A DNA stretch of 64,000 nucleotides from Meconema thalassinum (GCA_946902985.2 OX336390.1:528506861-528570860), one strand, 5' to 3'; numbered from the stretch's first letter, positions 31,292-42,380 are shown. Notes: a model not told the origin generated them from the sequence alone. Numbers and translations are program-made.

Positions 31292-33677
31292 TTGCATTGA
31301 TGAAATATACTGTTTAAGTTGGTTCCGTGATAACCTTATACCCATTTGCAAACTTTCACAGAAATGTAATATATGGAATGACATTGCTTCTTACAGAAAT
31401 AGACGGAAAGTTGGATACCACCCCTTGAGATAATGTTGTCATGGTGACCGATTTACATTCCTTCATTAGTTTGTTAAATTAAATTAAATTGGTTTTCTGG
31501 GAATATTTCAGAAACTGTTGGTTTTAGAGCCTTAAAATGTAGTTTTCGAGGACCCTCTAGGGCCCCCCGAGTTTAGTTTCTGCACCGAGGGGCTATGTCT
31601 CGTCGTTGTACGCCATAATATAATAATAATAATATAATATAGGGATAGGAATATAATACACCTGTCGTACCACACCCGCAGGTGTAAATCGCGTGAAAAA
31701 ATTCTAGAGTAGCCCTTGACCCCCTTAAGCGCATTGTACGTATTGATGAATTTTACAGCTTAATTTTGTTCCGTGATAACCTTCTAGTCGTTTGCAAACT
31801 TTCACACTAATGTAATTAATGGAATTGCATTGCGTCTTTCAGCAATAGATGGACCTCAGCGAATCTGTTGTAATGGTTACCGGCTTGCATTCGTTCATTA
31901 GTTTATTAAATGAAATTAGTTTTCTGGGAATATCTCAAAAACGGTTGGTTTTAGGGCCGAGTTTTGTCTCCCACATTGAGGGGCTGAAAATGAGCTTTGT
32001 CTCGTCCTTCTACCCCTATTTCAGCATGTATTTTAAGGGGGTAGGCCCCCTTTTATGAGAGGTACGGAGAAGAGTTACATCAATGATTAGTTTCGTGCCT
32101 CTGATGGATACCTGTACCAAAATGTAGGTTGATACACCCAGCCGTTCTCGAGTTATAAGGGAACAAAGTTGTCCACAGACAAACAGACAGACAGTCAGAA
32201 ATTTATTTTCGCGCGCATCCATCATAAAACAGTCTGAAAATTGCATTGATGAATTATACAGTCTACGTTGGTTCCGTCATAACCTTATAGCCATTTGCAA
32301 ACTTTCACAGAAATGTAATAAATGGATGTCATTGATTCTTACATAAATAGACGATAAGTTGGATGCCACCCCTTGAGATAATGTTGTCATGGTTACCGAT
32401 TTACATTCCTTCATTAGTTTGTTAAAATAAATTAAATTAGTTTTCTGGGAATATTTCAGAAACTGTTGGTTTTAGAGCCTTATTATGTAGTTTTTGAGGA
32501 CCATTTAGGGCCACCGAGTTCAGTTTTTTGGCACCGAGGGGCTATGTCTCGTCGTTGTACGCCATAATATATTACTAATAATAATATAATATATGGATAG
32601 GAATATAATAGACCTGCCGTACCACACCCGCAAGTGTAAATCACGTGATAAAATTCTAGAGTACCCCTTGACCCCCTTAAGCGCATTATACGTATTGATG
32701 AATTTTACAGCTTAATTTGGTTCCGTGATAATCTTCTAGCCGTTTGCAAACTTTCTGACTAATGTAATTACCCGGCCGAAGCCGTCGGATTTTTTAAGAG
32801 CGTTAAAAATAATCCCTCAGGATGCCTTCCTTCGGAGGGGAAGTAAAGCCGGCGGTCCCATGTTATAGATTTATGGCATGTTAAAGAACCTTCCACTAAT
32901 TGCACCTGTGTGAAGCTAAATTGGATAGGTTAATGTAAACAACGCTCTTAGGTTTCTATGTTCTTTGCCAAGAGCCGACTGCGGTGGCGTCTAGTAGCTG
33001 AGTTTCGAACTTGGCCTAGTAGTCGTTGACGGTGGCGCTTGGCGGCAAAAGTAGGAACTATTTGAAAAATTCTAAGTTGCAGTACTTAAATTAAAAAAGA
33101 CAGATAACACACACTATTACAGTCATCACAATTAACACCGGTTATCAGACAGATTCTACACACACCCAAAGTACACGGGGCTACATGACCGCGTTGTCGC
33201 AGCCCCTAAACTTAAGAACCAACCAACCAATGTAATTAATGGAATTGCATTGCGTCTTACAGCAATAGATGGACCTCTGATAATCTGTTGCCATGATTAC
33301 CGGCTTGCATTCGTTCATTAGTTTATTAAATGAAATTAGTTTTCTGGGAATGTCTCAAAAACGGTTGGTTTTAGGGCCTTAAAATGTGGTTTCCCGAGTC
33401 TTGTCTCTCACATTGTAGGGCAGAAATGAGCTTTGCCTCGTCCTTCTACGCCTATTTCAGATTATATTTTAAGGGGGTAGGCTCCCCTTTATTATAGGTA
33501 CGGAGAAGAGTTACATCAATTATTAGTGTCGTGACTCTGATGGATATCTGTACCAAATTTTACGTTGATTCACCCAGCCTTTCTCGAGTTATAAGGGAAC
33601 AAAGTTGTCCACTGACAAACAAACAAACAGACTGACAAAAAATTATTTACGCGAGCATCCATCATAAAACAGTCTGA
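31292..33677 (-). repeat. 949-bp direct duplication of Helitron 5'-region sequence
   Basis: Unit A 31292-32240 and unit B 32241-33677 align end to end; unit B is longer by a SINE at 32771-33228. Both end (plus strand) in acaaacagacagacag-type sequence and atccatcataaaacagtctg. On the minus strand this is the tgtctgtttgtttgt-like leader found just inside Helitron 5' ends. The unit therefore looks like repeated Helitron leader sequence. Confidence 0.88.
32771..33228 (+). mobile_element. SINE family S2, 5'-truncated
   Basis: Starts inside the tRNA-like head (cccggccgaagccgtcgg) and runs to the usual S2 end aagaaccaaccaacc. A perfect 10-bp target duplication, aatgtaatta, is at 32761-32770 and 33229-33238. 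It is inserted in unit B only, so it is younger than the duplication. Confidence 0.92.
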
Positions 33678-33779
33678 AACGCGTAGCAACTCAGAAAATA
33701 ACAGACAAACTTTCATTTTTATATACGTCGAGATATACTGCACCGCTCGGTGTTGACCGTGCTTTATTGCACAAATTAA

Positions 33780-34082
33780 GGTTTTACTCGCCAACCGTTG
33801 GAGAAACACGAAAAGTGATAAGGACCTTTTGGATAGAAAATTAAATGTTAAAGCTCGCGTATGCCATCAAAATTTTGCTATTTCTTAGCGTTCTATTTTT
33901 ATTTGAAATGGAAATATGAAATTTTGAAACCAAAGGGTGTAGTGACGTTACAAATGTGGGTTTTACTCACTAACCGTTGGTGATACACGAAAAGTGATGA
34001 GGGTCTATCGGATAGGAAATTAAATTTTAAAGCTCGTATGTGCCATCAAACGTTTGCTATTTCTTAGCGTTCTCTTTTTGAA
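33780..34082. repeat. Two direct repeats of ~125 bp
   Basis: 33780-33905 and 33959-34082 share ggttttactc, aaccgttggngatacacgaa-like text and gctatttcttagcgttct. No coding signal. Part of the Helitron's 5' region. Confidence 0.8.
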
Positions 34083-34163
34083 ACCAAAAGGTGTAGTGAC
34101 GTTGCTGAAATGGTCGCCATTTTTAAATGGTGCAAAATATCGAAATCAAAAGTAGCCCATATG

Positions 34164-35265
34164 TAAAGCCCTGCGCGGATGCGGATATCCGCAGCATTTT
34201 TCGCCACGCGGATATATTTTGCATGGCTGTGCGGATAGCGGATACGCTGCGGATAATGTTTGGAGTAAATTTGCGGATAGTTTTTAGAGTACGATATGGA
34301 ACTTTCGATAATATTACATATTTGATATGGCAATCTACAGCTTCATGCTTAAAAGAGGAATACTCCTACAGCCTATTGCGTACGAAATATTCGGGTACGT
34401 TTTGCAGTTATACACGAGAAGATTATTTTACTCATAATGGTTTCAACTACATTTTATTAAGTACCGTATGTTTGTAGTAGAAGGTCTTGATATATCATCA
34501 TCATCAATTTTTCATTGCCATTATCCACGAGATATAATGCTGTCAATATGTTTGTTAGTTCATTGTGGTGACATCATTAACACTTTTCTCAAGTCAGCTA
34601 CTTCGCTGTCTAAGCTATCCTGTAAGATCTGGTTCCAGGTTTATCTGTAGATTTATTTCCATCTTGGCACTGAAACGCGTGGGCTGTGATATTGCAACGG
34701 AGACAGTGCGAACATTGATGGGTCAAGGGGCAGTAGTATGATGACTGACTTAGTGACTTGGAAGTTCCAGAGAAATATCAACCCCTTTCTCCACTTAGTT
34801 CACTTAGTAAATTTTACCGCGACCGGGAAGTATGAACATCATTCAACCAACATTGATAAAATATCTATTAAAACAAAACAAGGTGAATATTCAATAGTGC
34901 TTGAAACAAAGCTCAAGTCAAGGATAAGGCAGATATTTGGTTACGTTTTCAACGGAACCAAAGAGGTGAACGATCTAGCAGGATGTTTTAGCTTTAAAAA
35001 GTGTATTCATACTCAGGACATAAATCAGGTACATCAAACCTACTGCGGCACAAGTGCGAATGTAGCCAAAGAAGTATAGTCAGTTTCTTGTCTAAAGCGG
35101 AGGTCAGGAAACCAGAATTGAAATATCAGCGGATTTTTATACAAGTCTTGCGGATGCGGGGCGGATGCGGATAACAGTCATGCGGATGCGGGGCGGATGC
35201 GGATAACAGTCGTGCGGATGCGGGGCGGATGCGGATAACGTTTTGTTTATCCGCGCAGGGCTCTA
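34164..35265. mobile_element. hAT element (1.1 kb) with dense gcggat subterminal motifs
   Basis: Termini: taaagccctgcgcggat at 34164, and on the minus strand tagagccctgcgcggat from 35265. A perfect 8-bp target duplication, cccatatg, is at 34156-34163 and 35266-35273. Both ends are packed with gcggat/gcggatgcgg motifs (34174-34270 and 35128-35240). An open frame at 34738-35079 is not recognised. The end sequence TAGAGC resembles the element at 21766-22581. Confidence 0.92.
34738..35079 (+). CDS. Unrecognised 113-codon frame in a hAT element
   Basis: Open frame starting MMTDLVTWKF and containing YSIVLETKLKSRIRQIFGYV. It has no zinc finger, DDE or hAT dimerisation motif that I can recognise. 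It could be a decayed transposase fragment, given its location inside hAT termini, or chance. Confidence 0.25.
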   Translation: MMTDLVTWKFQRNINPFLHLVHLVNFTATGKYEHHSTNIDKISIKTKQGEYSIVLETKLKSRIRQIFGYVFNGTKEVNDLAGCFSFKKCIHTQDINQVHQTYCGTSANVAKEV

Positions 35266-35344
35266 CCCATATGTAAGCCTGGTAAATCAGCTACATCCAT
35301 GCAAAATTTCATTTAAATCGGACCAGTGGTTCTTGCGTGATTGA

Positions 35345-35385
35345 GTAACAGACACACACCATCTCATTTTTATATATTAGTATGA
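35345..35385 (-). other. 5' terminus of the giant Helitron
   Basis: On the minus strand the element starts TCATACTAATATATAAAAAT from 35385, followed by gagatggtgtgtgtctgtta. The preceding base is A and the base after the distant 3' end (position 795) is T. The adjacent LINE coding sequence ends exactly at 35386. Confidence 0.85.
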
Positions 35386-35416
35386 TTATTTCTGGTCAGT
35401 GTAATGTTCCTTTGTA
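35386..35416 (-). pseudogene. LINE fragment between Tc1 and Helitron insertions
   Basis: About 30 bp of the split LINE. On the minus strand it encodes QRNITLTRNN, which continues the frame from 36918 (KSAKI) and runs on into KVINNPEEIA at 795. It shows that the Tc1 and Helitron insertions lie only 30 bp apart in the same LINE. Confidence 0.85.
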
Positions 35417-36915
35417 CACTGGTCAAAACAATTAGGGGATCAGGTCAGATATCATACACGAGATACATATGGTGACGTCTTTTATTCTGAGTTCGGTTAC
35501 AATTGTAATTTGTGTGTGCTACAGTACGATATTGTGCTGTCTCAACTCTTTACTGGAGGTTTACATGGCGTTGACTTAGAGCGAGGAACCATGGGGCTAC
35601 CATAAGAGTGGAAATGTCATTCTCGTTGCCCTCTAATATGGTGTGTGATCACCTCGAACGGCCAGGACAGTTGCACACCTGCGTGGCATGGACAGTATGA
35701 GGTTATCAATCAGCTCTTGGGGGATATTTGGCCATTCTTCCATGAGTGCAATATCCAGCTCAGCAACCATTGTGGGAGGTGTTGGACTGACTGGAATGCG
35801 TCTGCCAAGTGCATCCCAGACATGCTCAATCGGGTTTAAGTCCGGTGAACAAGCTGGCCACTCAATTCGTTCAATGCCCTCGTCATCAAGCATGTTGTCC
35901 ACCAGTGCCCCTCCGTGGGGACGTGCTCTATCGTCCACCAGAATGAACCCATCGCCTATGGCACCAGCTTAGGGCACAACAAACCGTCGAAGGATCTCGT
36001 TTCGATACCTCTGAGCAGTCAAAGCGCCATTCTGAACAAAATAGAGGTCCGTACGTCCGCCAATACTGACTCCTGCCCACACCATTCGTCCACCACCAGG
36101 ATATGGTCCTGTTTCCTGCACATAAGCGGGATTGTTCCGCGTTCCACGTTCTCTCCAGATGAGGGAACAACGATTGTCCGGCTGAATACAACATCTTGAC
36201 TCATCTGTGAACAGAACCCGGCGCCATTCGTTACGACGCCAATCCTGATGTTCCTCCGCCCAGTTTCTGCGGGCTAAACGGTGGCGTGGTTTTAATGGAA
36301 CACACACCATAGGTCTCCGTGCGTAGAGGCCACTTTCCCGAAGGCGACTTAGGACTGTTTTTGTTGATATGGCGCGCCCTGTTGCCACCTGGAGGGTGCG
36401 TTGCAGCTGAGTTGCATTCAGCCTCCCGTCTCGACGGGCTGTTAACCGGAGATAACGGTCATCTTTTGGTGATGTTACCCGTGGACGACCTTGGCCTTGC
36501 CTTCATTTAACGGTTCCTGTTGTCTGAAATTGCGTCCTGGTCCTGGAAATTACACTTTGGGTCACTCCAATAGCTGCAGCCACCTCCCTCTGTGTCTGTC
36601 CCGCTTCCAACCTTCCTATGGCTCTCCATGCAATACCTTCGGGTAAGTCACGTTGTTATTGCATTGCACTACCTGCTCACTACACCAACTGAACCCAACT
36701 GCTTGTGTCATTCATTTGGTAGAGTAAACACACGTCCACACCAACCCCCTCTGCAGCAACTCTCTGTTATTACCACTATTTCGGTTGCCGTAATGTTGTT
36801 GTCTCCACTCCGTAGAGCCGACAGAAAGACTTCGAACCATTTTAAGTAATTCTGCCGATGGCAATACGTCACAACCTTGATATCTCAACTGATCCCCTGA
36901 TTGTTTTGGCCAGTG
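35417..36915 (-). mobile_element. Tc1-like element (1.5 kb), nearly complete
   Basis: Inverted termini: CACTGGTCAAAACAATTAGG at 35417, and CACTGGCCAAAACAATCAGG on the minus strand from 36915. TA flanks both ends (35415-35416, 36916-36917). It is inserted in the LINE at the ATA codon for Ile in KSAKI. It contains one transposase gene with a few stop codons. Confidence 0.95.
35633..36645 (-). pseudogene. Tc1-like DDE transposase, few stops
   Basis: Cut-and-paste transposase. N-terminal helix-turn-helix: GRLEAGQTQREVAAAIGVTQ, then a basic GRPR hook. Catalytic motifs: LFTDES (first Asp), FILVDDRARPH (second Asp; the family usual is QDNARPH) and CSPDLNPIEHVWD (third acidic residue). A TAA at 35971-35969 splits the catalytic domain without a frameshift, and a TGA lies in the linker near 36509-36507 (TVK then RQGQGRP). 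The rest of the frame is open. Length and order match the family. The low number of lesions suggests a fairly recent element. Confidence 0.93.
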
Positions 36916-36917
36916 TA

Positions 36918-38040
36918 TTTTAGCAGACTTTCCAGTTTCTTTCTTTATCACGGACCACATGGCCCTGTTTTTATTAGATGATTGGGAAATAAAATTATCA
37001 TTATGCATTTTCTTTGCTAGTCTTATTACCTTATTTAATATGCTTGGGTATTTTTGTTGTATAAATTGAATTCAGGTGTTGTGTGGTATTGTTTATATAA
37101 TTTGTGTAGAAATTTCTTTCTTTGACATGAATTTCTAATCCCTGTTGTTATCCAATTGCTAGTTTTGTTATTTTGAACAGTTCTTTGTTTAAAGGGGAAT
37201 GCTGTTTCAAAATAGTGTTTTAGGGTACTGTTAACTGCATTAAATTTATCTTTTACAATTTCAAGTTTATACATTTCTGACCATGTTTCCTTATTTAATA
37301 AGTCATTGAAATATGTAACATTTGTTACACGTTGATTTTACTCCATTATCATTATTATTGATTGTTTCGGGTACTTCAAAACTCGGTATTTGTCCATGGT
37401 GGTCACTAAAACCCGGACAATAGACTTCTATTGAATGGAGATATTTATCTGTATTTATAAAAATTTGATCAGGAGTGGTTTTACTAAATGTTGTTATTCT
37501 TGTTGGGGTATTTACTGTATGTTTCAGTCTCTAGGAAATTAGTAACTGTGTTAATAATTCACAATTTCTATCACATTTTAAGAAATCCACATTTACATCT
37601 CCTCAAATTATTATATCGAAATTTACTTTGCTCATGATATTCAGTAACAATTCTAATTTATCTATAAATAAACGAAACTTTCCTGACGGAGAACTGTATA
37701 CGCATACAATTATTAACTTAAACTGCTGTATTTTTACGGCAGAGAATTCAAAATCCTGTTCCATAATTAGATAATCATAAGCTGTTATCTGTTCATGATC
37801 TAAATTATTTCTTAAGAAGATACAAGTACCACCATGGCTAATATTAGATCTAGAGTATTTACTAGCTAGTATAAACCCTGGGAATTGAATTAATTCAAGT
37901 TGTTCCTCTTTCAGCCAATGTTCTGAAATACATAGTGCTGAGGTGTCTTTAAGTTCATTTTTAAGCATTCGATTTATGTAATCAATTTTATTATAGAGAG
38001 ACTGAACATTCTGGTGGTAAATTTTAAATTTGTTACTTTT
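36918..38040 (-). pseudogene. LINE ORF2, endonuclease domain and linker (proximal half)
   Basis: Apurinic-type endonuclease of the split LINE. Read from 38040 down: YHQNVQSLYNKID, LCISEHWLKEEQL (catalytic Glu), GGTCIFLRNN, GDVNVDFL, NTPTRIT, DQIFIN and FSDHHGQIP (catalytic Asp/His). The linker NKNRAMWSVIKKETGKSAKI follows and ends at the Tc1 insertion. In-frame stops occur before GDVNVDFL (near 37605) and after LLIS (near 37533), with further breaks between 37275 and 37330. It continues at 35386-35416 and then at 795-1. Confidence 0.92.
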
Positions 38041-38186
38041 GCAAGCTTGTGTTGGTGATTTATTTACATTATTATCATCATAATTGTTATTATTATTGTT
38101 GCTAGACTAATCCGAAATACCATTGTTGCACTCCGTTAAATTTGACTTCAAAAGATCTGAATGCCAAACCTCACGTTTGGCTTCTT

Positions 38187-39194
38187 TTACCAGTTTCCCT
38201 GCTTCCACTCTAAAGATATTACTGTTGAACTATTCTTACCATTTAAATTTACAATTTTGCAGATTTCATCACTAAGATACTCTTTTCCTAACCTATTTAA
38301 GTGTAGGCCATGCCGAGTGTGGAACTTCCTGTCTAATTTACTTACATCTATAATTTGGACATTTGAAAAACTCTTACAAATTTTATGAATTTTTCCATTT
38401 GTAGCCTCTATTTCTACATTTACACATGATTTGGGAATTAAGTCGTATCTCTGTGGAATGTTTACTATGTGTTATGCATGGATGGCAATGTACCCTTTAA
38501 ATCTTTGATTACCTTTTTACTCTCGTTTCTATAGACGTCGTTTGCTCCAGCGATGATTACTGCATAGTCCTTTGAAGTAAGGGGCGCACACTCTCCTACC
38601 TTCCCGTTCGTGACCGCTGCAATTTGAGCTGCTGGCTTAACTGTCGAAGTGACCTCCATTTCTCGGATTCTCTCCAATACGCTTGCTGCTACATCTCGCC
38701 CGTGACTATCCGCAAATATCCGCATCTTCCTGGATTTTCTCTTTATCACTTTCTTCTTGAGGAAAGTCATCATTTTCTTCGACGAGCGCTCCAAATGAAT
38801 TTGAGACGGGAATTTCAGTTACATGTACTCCATTGATAGGCCTAGGCTTATTCAATCTTACCTTACCAGCAACCACTGTCGACCAAGTTTCCTTGCTTTC
38901 CTCTCTGTTTCCTTTTAATTTATTCAACTCTTCCATTAACTTAGCAATATCTTCCTTTAGCAGCTTTATAATTTTATCATTTGAGGACAGTTCGTTTCTC
39001 AAGTTATGACATTCGCATGACGGTACCGGTAGGCCTACATTACGACAATCGGTTTCACTTTTCTCATCACTCAATTTTACCTGAGATCTTGTGATGATTT
39101 TATTTGCATTTTTTACTTTTATTTTGCACGACGAGCATAAATCCGTAACGGTTACACTACCTGACGAGACACTAACACTGTTTACTGTCGTCAT
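38187..39194 (-). pseudogene. LINE ORF1 with SGNH/GDSL hydrolase domain
   Basis: First protein of the LINE. The N-terminus from 39194 (MTTVNSVSVS) has a Cys pattern (CSSCK, CECHNL) and a coiled-coil-like stretch (DKIIKLLKEDIAKLMEEL). After a frameshift near 38740 comes an SGNH hydrolase: MRIFADSHGRDVA (nucleophile Ser in block I), AVIIAGANDVYR (block III Asn) and, after a second frameshift near 38465, VNIPQRYDLIP and RHGLHLNRLGKEYL (block V His). SGNH-type ORF1 proteins are known from CR1/L2-group elements. It is followed directly by ORF2. Confidence 0.88.
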
Positions 39195-39286
39195 ACTAGA
39201 GATCTAAGTTAGCCTAGATGTTTACACCAAATTACTCTAAATTTATTTTAATTATTACTACCTACATGAATTAATCTAATTATTTA

Positions 39287-39570
39287 TTTATTTATTTATC
39301 GTATGGCTTTTAGTGCCGGGAGTGTCCGAGGACATGTTCGGCTCGCCTGAGTCTGTAGCTGCTTCCAGCGGACACCCTAAAGGGTTAGCTACAAGTTCCG
39401 TTCAATTTCAAGTAGTTCCAACTTTCGCCACCAGATATCAATGATACCTAGTGGTGAACGTTGGAACTTGGATAGAGCGTTCTGACGAAATCTAACCTAA
39501 CAAATTTTGCTTTACACAAGTTAAGTCTGTGAAAGGATCTTTTACATGCCATAAATCTAATTACCTACCA
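39287..39570 (-). repeat. S2-related SINE fragment
   Basis: The body tcaagtagttccaactttcg and ttttacatgccataaatct match the S2 copies at 46114-46310 and 59100-59170. The left part (tagtgccgggagtgtccgag) is different, so this is a related subfamily or a mosaic. No clear target duplication. Confidence 0.6.
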
Positions 39571-40986
39571 ATAAAGAAGAATGTGAAATACGTATATCTT
39601 CCAATCGGGTGAAATCTCGTAAAAGCACCACTGCTCTACTTGGTTCAAACAGTGATTGAAGAAGTCACCGAATCTCTGGATACACGTTCCCACAACTTTG
39701 TTAAATTATCAATAATAATTTCTAAATACTATCAATATTCCGCATTTCACTTGACCTAAGGAAAGTAACTTTATAGATTTTAAACCTCTGTTATAATATT
39801 TTACCACTTTTATTTCACTACACTTTCACTGTGACGCCATCTTGCCGCAGGCCTGGCATCACAGCTGGAGAAAGGAATAATGTCGCTGATTTGACTTCGT
39901 TAACTGTGTGGAATATTATATTATATACCGGTAGGCTATGCGCCGAGATTATCATGCTAAATAAACACCTAGAACAATGTTGCAAGAAACCTGATTTTAT
40001 TGTGGTCAATGGAGAGCTAGGCACATTTATTAGGAAGATGTTGAGAACTTATATGGCGAGGTTACGCTGCCGGAAGTTAGGGGAATTAAGCATGTGTGAG
40101 GACACTCCCAGGGCCGTGGAGAGCGGCGACGGGCCCTGCGGCTGGAATACCCTGGGCCCCCAAGAGCCTAAAATTAATCAACAGGAAGTTCAGTTCACTG
40201 AACTGCATGCTAAAAGAGAGTGAAGGGGTATACTGTACACTGTGCTGTACTACGGCCTCTGTGACACAAGACGTAATCTCTTTTCATAACGAAAACATGA
40301 TGTTTACTCAAAGTCAAGACGTACATGTATTTTAAAATACGTTTTACATATAGGGTTTTTATGTTGACATTCTTAAAACTTGCTGTCCTTGAAGAATCAC
40401 ACCCTTGGGTCTAAGCCTTAACACTGATATAAGTGTTTTGGTTGAACGGCGATCACACATCATTGTACATTAAACAAAGCAAAATATATTTTCATAATTA
40501 ACCACAGGTATGCTCATACGTAAGTCAAGTTATTTATTATGTGCTATCAGTAGATTGCAGCTGATCAGTGATTGTTTTCACAAAAGAAGAAAATGTGAAC
40601 TTGAACTATATATTGTAATTTGCAGTCAGTGGACTTATTATAATTTAATATTGCTTTGCAGTAAGTAAACCTAGAGCCAGGTTCTCCTAAAACTCCCCAA
40701 TCCTATCTATGCCTGGTGACCATCGGGGGCGGATATAAGCCAAGATTATGGGGGAGTGGACACACCGGGGTTCTGGGGGTATGGAATATCACCAAGCTCA
40801 GAGTGCGGTCCGGAGTCCTCTTTCGGAAAATTTTGCAAAAATTAGGTCTACATTATTGAGTTATAGGCCATTTGGATGATTATTTTTGTGATATTTTAGA
40901 GTAAAAGTTTGGTGACCATTGACATTTAGTGGCTATAGAAAAGATTCTCCGTTATTGAAGTGAAAGCTCTCGCACCTTCAAGTAAG
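39571..40986. other. No recognised gene
   Basis: Includes open frames of 68-130 codons at 39818-40335 that overlap on both strands, without any motif I recognise. A weak GC-rich patch is at 40100-40170. No repeat match noticed. Confidence 0.5.
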
Positions 40987-41235
40987 AACCCGCGGTGTAG
41001 CTCACCAATGACCATTATGGGGGTCTACAGCAAGTCTGCAGATCAGAGGTTCGAATCCCGATGCTGACAGCGGCTATCCTGAGTGTGGGCTTTCACACTC
41101 CCTCCAGACAAATGCCGGGATAGTACCTTATTTCAAGTCCAGGGACACCTACCTTACTCTTAAGCCTAATAATTACAGTAATAGTCGCGACGGGCAACGC
41201 ATTCCTAATTTTCCCAGTCGGCAACTAAGAATACG
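40987..41235 (+). mobile_element. SINE with a third type of tRNA-like head and an S1-like core
   Basis: Head: cgcggtgtagctcaccaatg (A-box region) and cagaggttcgaatcccg (B box). The body contains caaatgccgggatagtacc, equivalent to the S1 core block, then a different 3' part. The target duplication was not identified. Confidence 0.7.
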
Positions 41236-42057
41236 ACATGCGATTGATCATGTCACAGAGGCCATAACACAGCACAGTGAATACCCTGCTTTTCGTCCAG
41301 CAGTGGGTGGTTTTAAGAGGGTCTAAGTTTCTAATCTCCAAGACAAATAGTTACAACAAACCACTAGCCTCCCCTTCAGTCTACACAATTCGCACGTTTC
41401 TTGGTTTTCTATTTTATTCGCAGTTTGAGAATCTTATAATTTACTTCATTAATATTTGAATCGGTCATTTCTAAAAGGCCCCATGTGCACGGAGACTAGT
41501 TTTGAGAAAAACACAAAAATATGTTTTACATTTAAACTAATGATCTGAGACTAACATTTTTTGTACATTACATGTCACTGCCATAATAGCTGTTTTGACA
41601 CAAAATTTGTTTGGTTTGGTTCATAAGAAAGGACAAAATAAGCTTCCAAATTCTGCAAAATAAGGGCCTTTTAAAAATGACTCTCAAGAGTCAATATTTA
41701 TATGTACTAAATGTTTAATATTCTTGTGGTTATTTGTTTTTTTTAATGATCACTGGTATTAAACTTGCTAAAAACTTTATTTTGTAATGTTATCATTCTC
41801 TAATGTACACATATTTTATACATATAATGGTATTTCATAACACGGAGTAGCATCATGTATTCCTCTTGTGTATGGCTCTAGGTGTCCTCTGCTGGGCATT
41901 TCAATAAATCGTCATAATACTCCACCTATTCATGTGGGATGTACGTCATAACTTTCTTGATGTCTTCTATCTTCTTCGGGCACTAAATTTGCCAATAATG
42001 TTGTATACCCACAGAAGTTTCACACGTATAGCCAACATGAAGCCCCATCTTATTATT

Positions 42058-42118
42058 TGGGCTGATAACCTAGATGTTAGGCCCCTTAAAACAACAATTA
42101 TCATCATCATCACCATCT
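42058..42118 (+). repeat. SINE 3' tail with (atc)n
   Basis: The text gggctgataacctagatgtt, aggccccttaaaacaacaat and a (atc)n tail is a very common retroposon tail in some orthopteroid genomes, from memory. Related tails are at 43300-43420 and 55225-55602. Confidence 0.6.
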
Positions 42119-42129
42119 TATTTTAATTC

Positions 42130-42380
42130 AGAACACATTTTGCTCATCCCTTGGCATCAGGGTGGGTCATATCAAAAATTCTTTAAGACAGAATATTTTA
42201 GCTGACTATTGACCATTTTAATCTGTTTTGATATTATGCCTATTAAGGGAGGTGTGATTGTTTTTCTCTCAAAACTCCATTTTTCTCACCCCTTTGGTTA
42301 ATGGTTGGTGCTATCGAAAAACTTATCTGAGCCTTTTTTGGCCCTTATTCGAAGAATAGAACGATTGCATCTGTTTCTAG
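42130..42380 (-). repeat. Reversed copy of the composite-block repeat
   Basis: The reverse complement matches 24720-24940 and 26170-26400 (caaccattgaccaaaggggtg, tgacccaccat-like, atgagnaaaatg). This shows that the segment in the 24-27 kb block is a dispersed family. Confidence 0.7.

Larger units (their letters stand above)
796..35385 (-). mobile_element. Giant composite Helitron (about 34.6 kb)
   Basis: Rolling-circle transposon on the minus strand. The 5' end is TC at 35385-35384 followed by an AT-rich, TATAAAAATGAG-like start typical of arthropod Helitrons. The 3' end is CTAG (799-796) preceded by a short hairpin near 1193-1210 (after removal of the S1 SINE). It is inserted between A and T in a LINE whose reading frame is restored across the site. 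It holds a decayed Rep/helicase gene (8179-16987) and the array at 1181-8240. About 18 kb of other DNA lies upstream of the gene. Whether all of it moved as one unit or grew by later nested insertion cannot be settled from this sequence alone. Confidence 0.75.

Noticed and set aside
39831..40335. Possible host exon (130-codon frame)
   Set aside because: Overlapping frames on both strands, no motif, no splice structure I can support.
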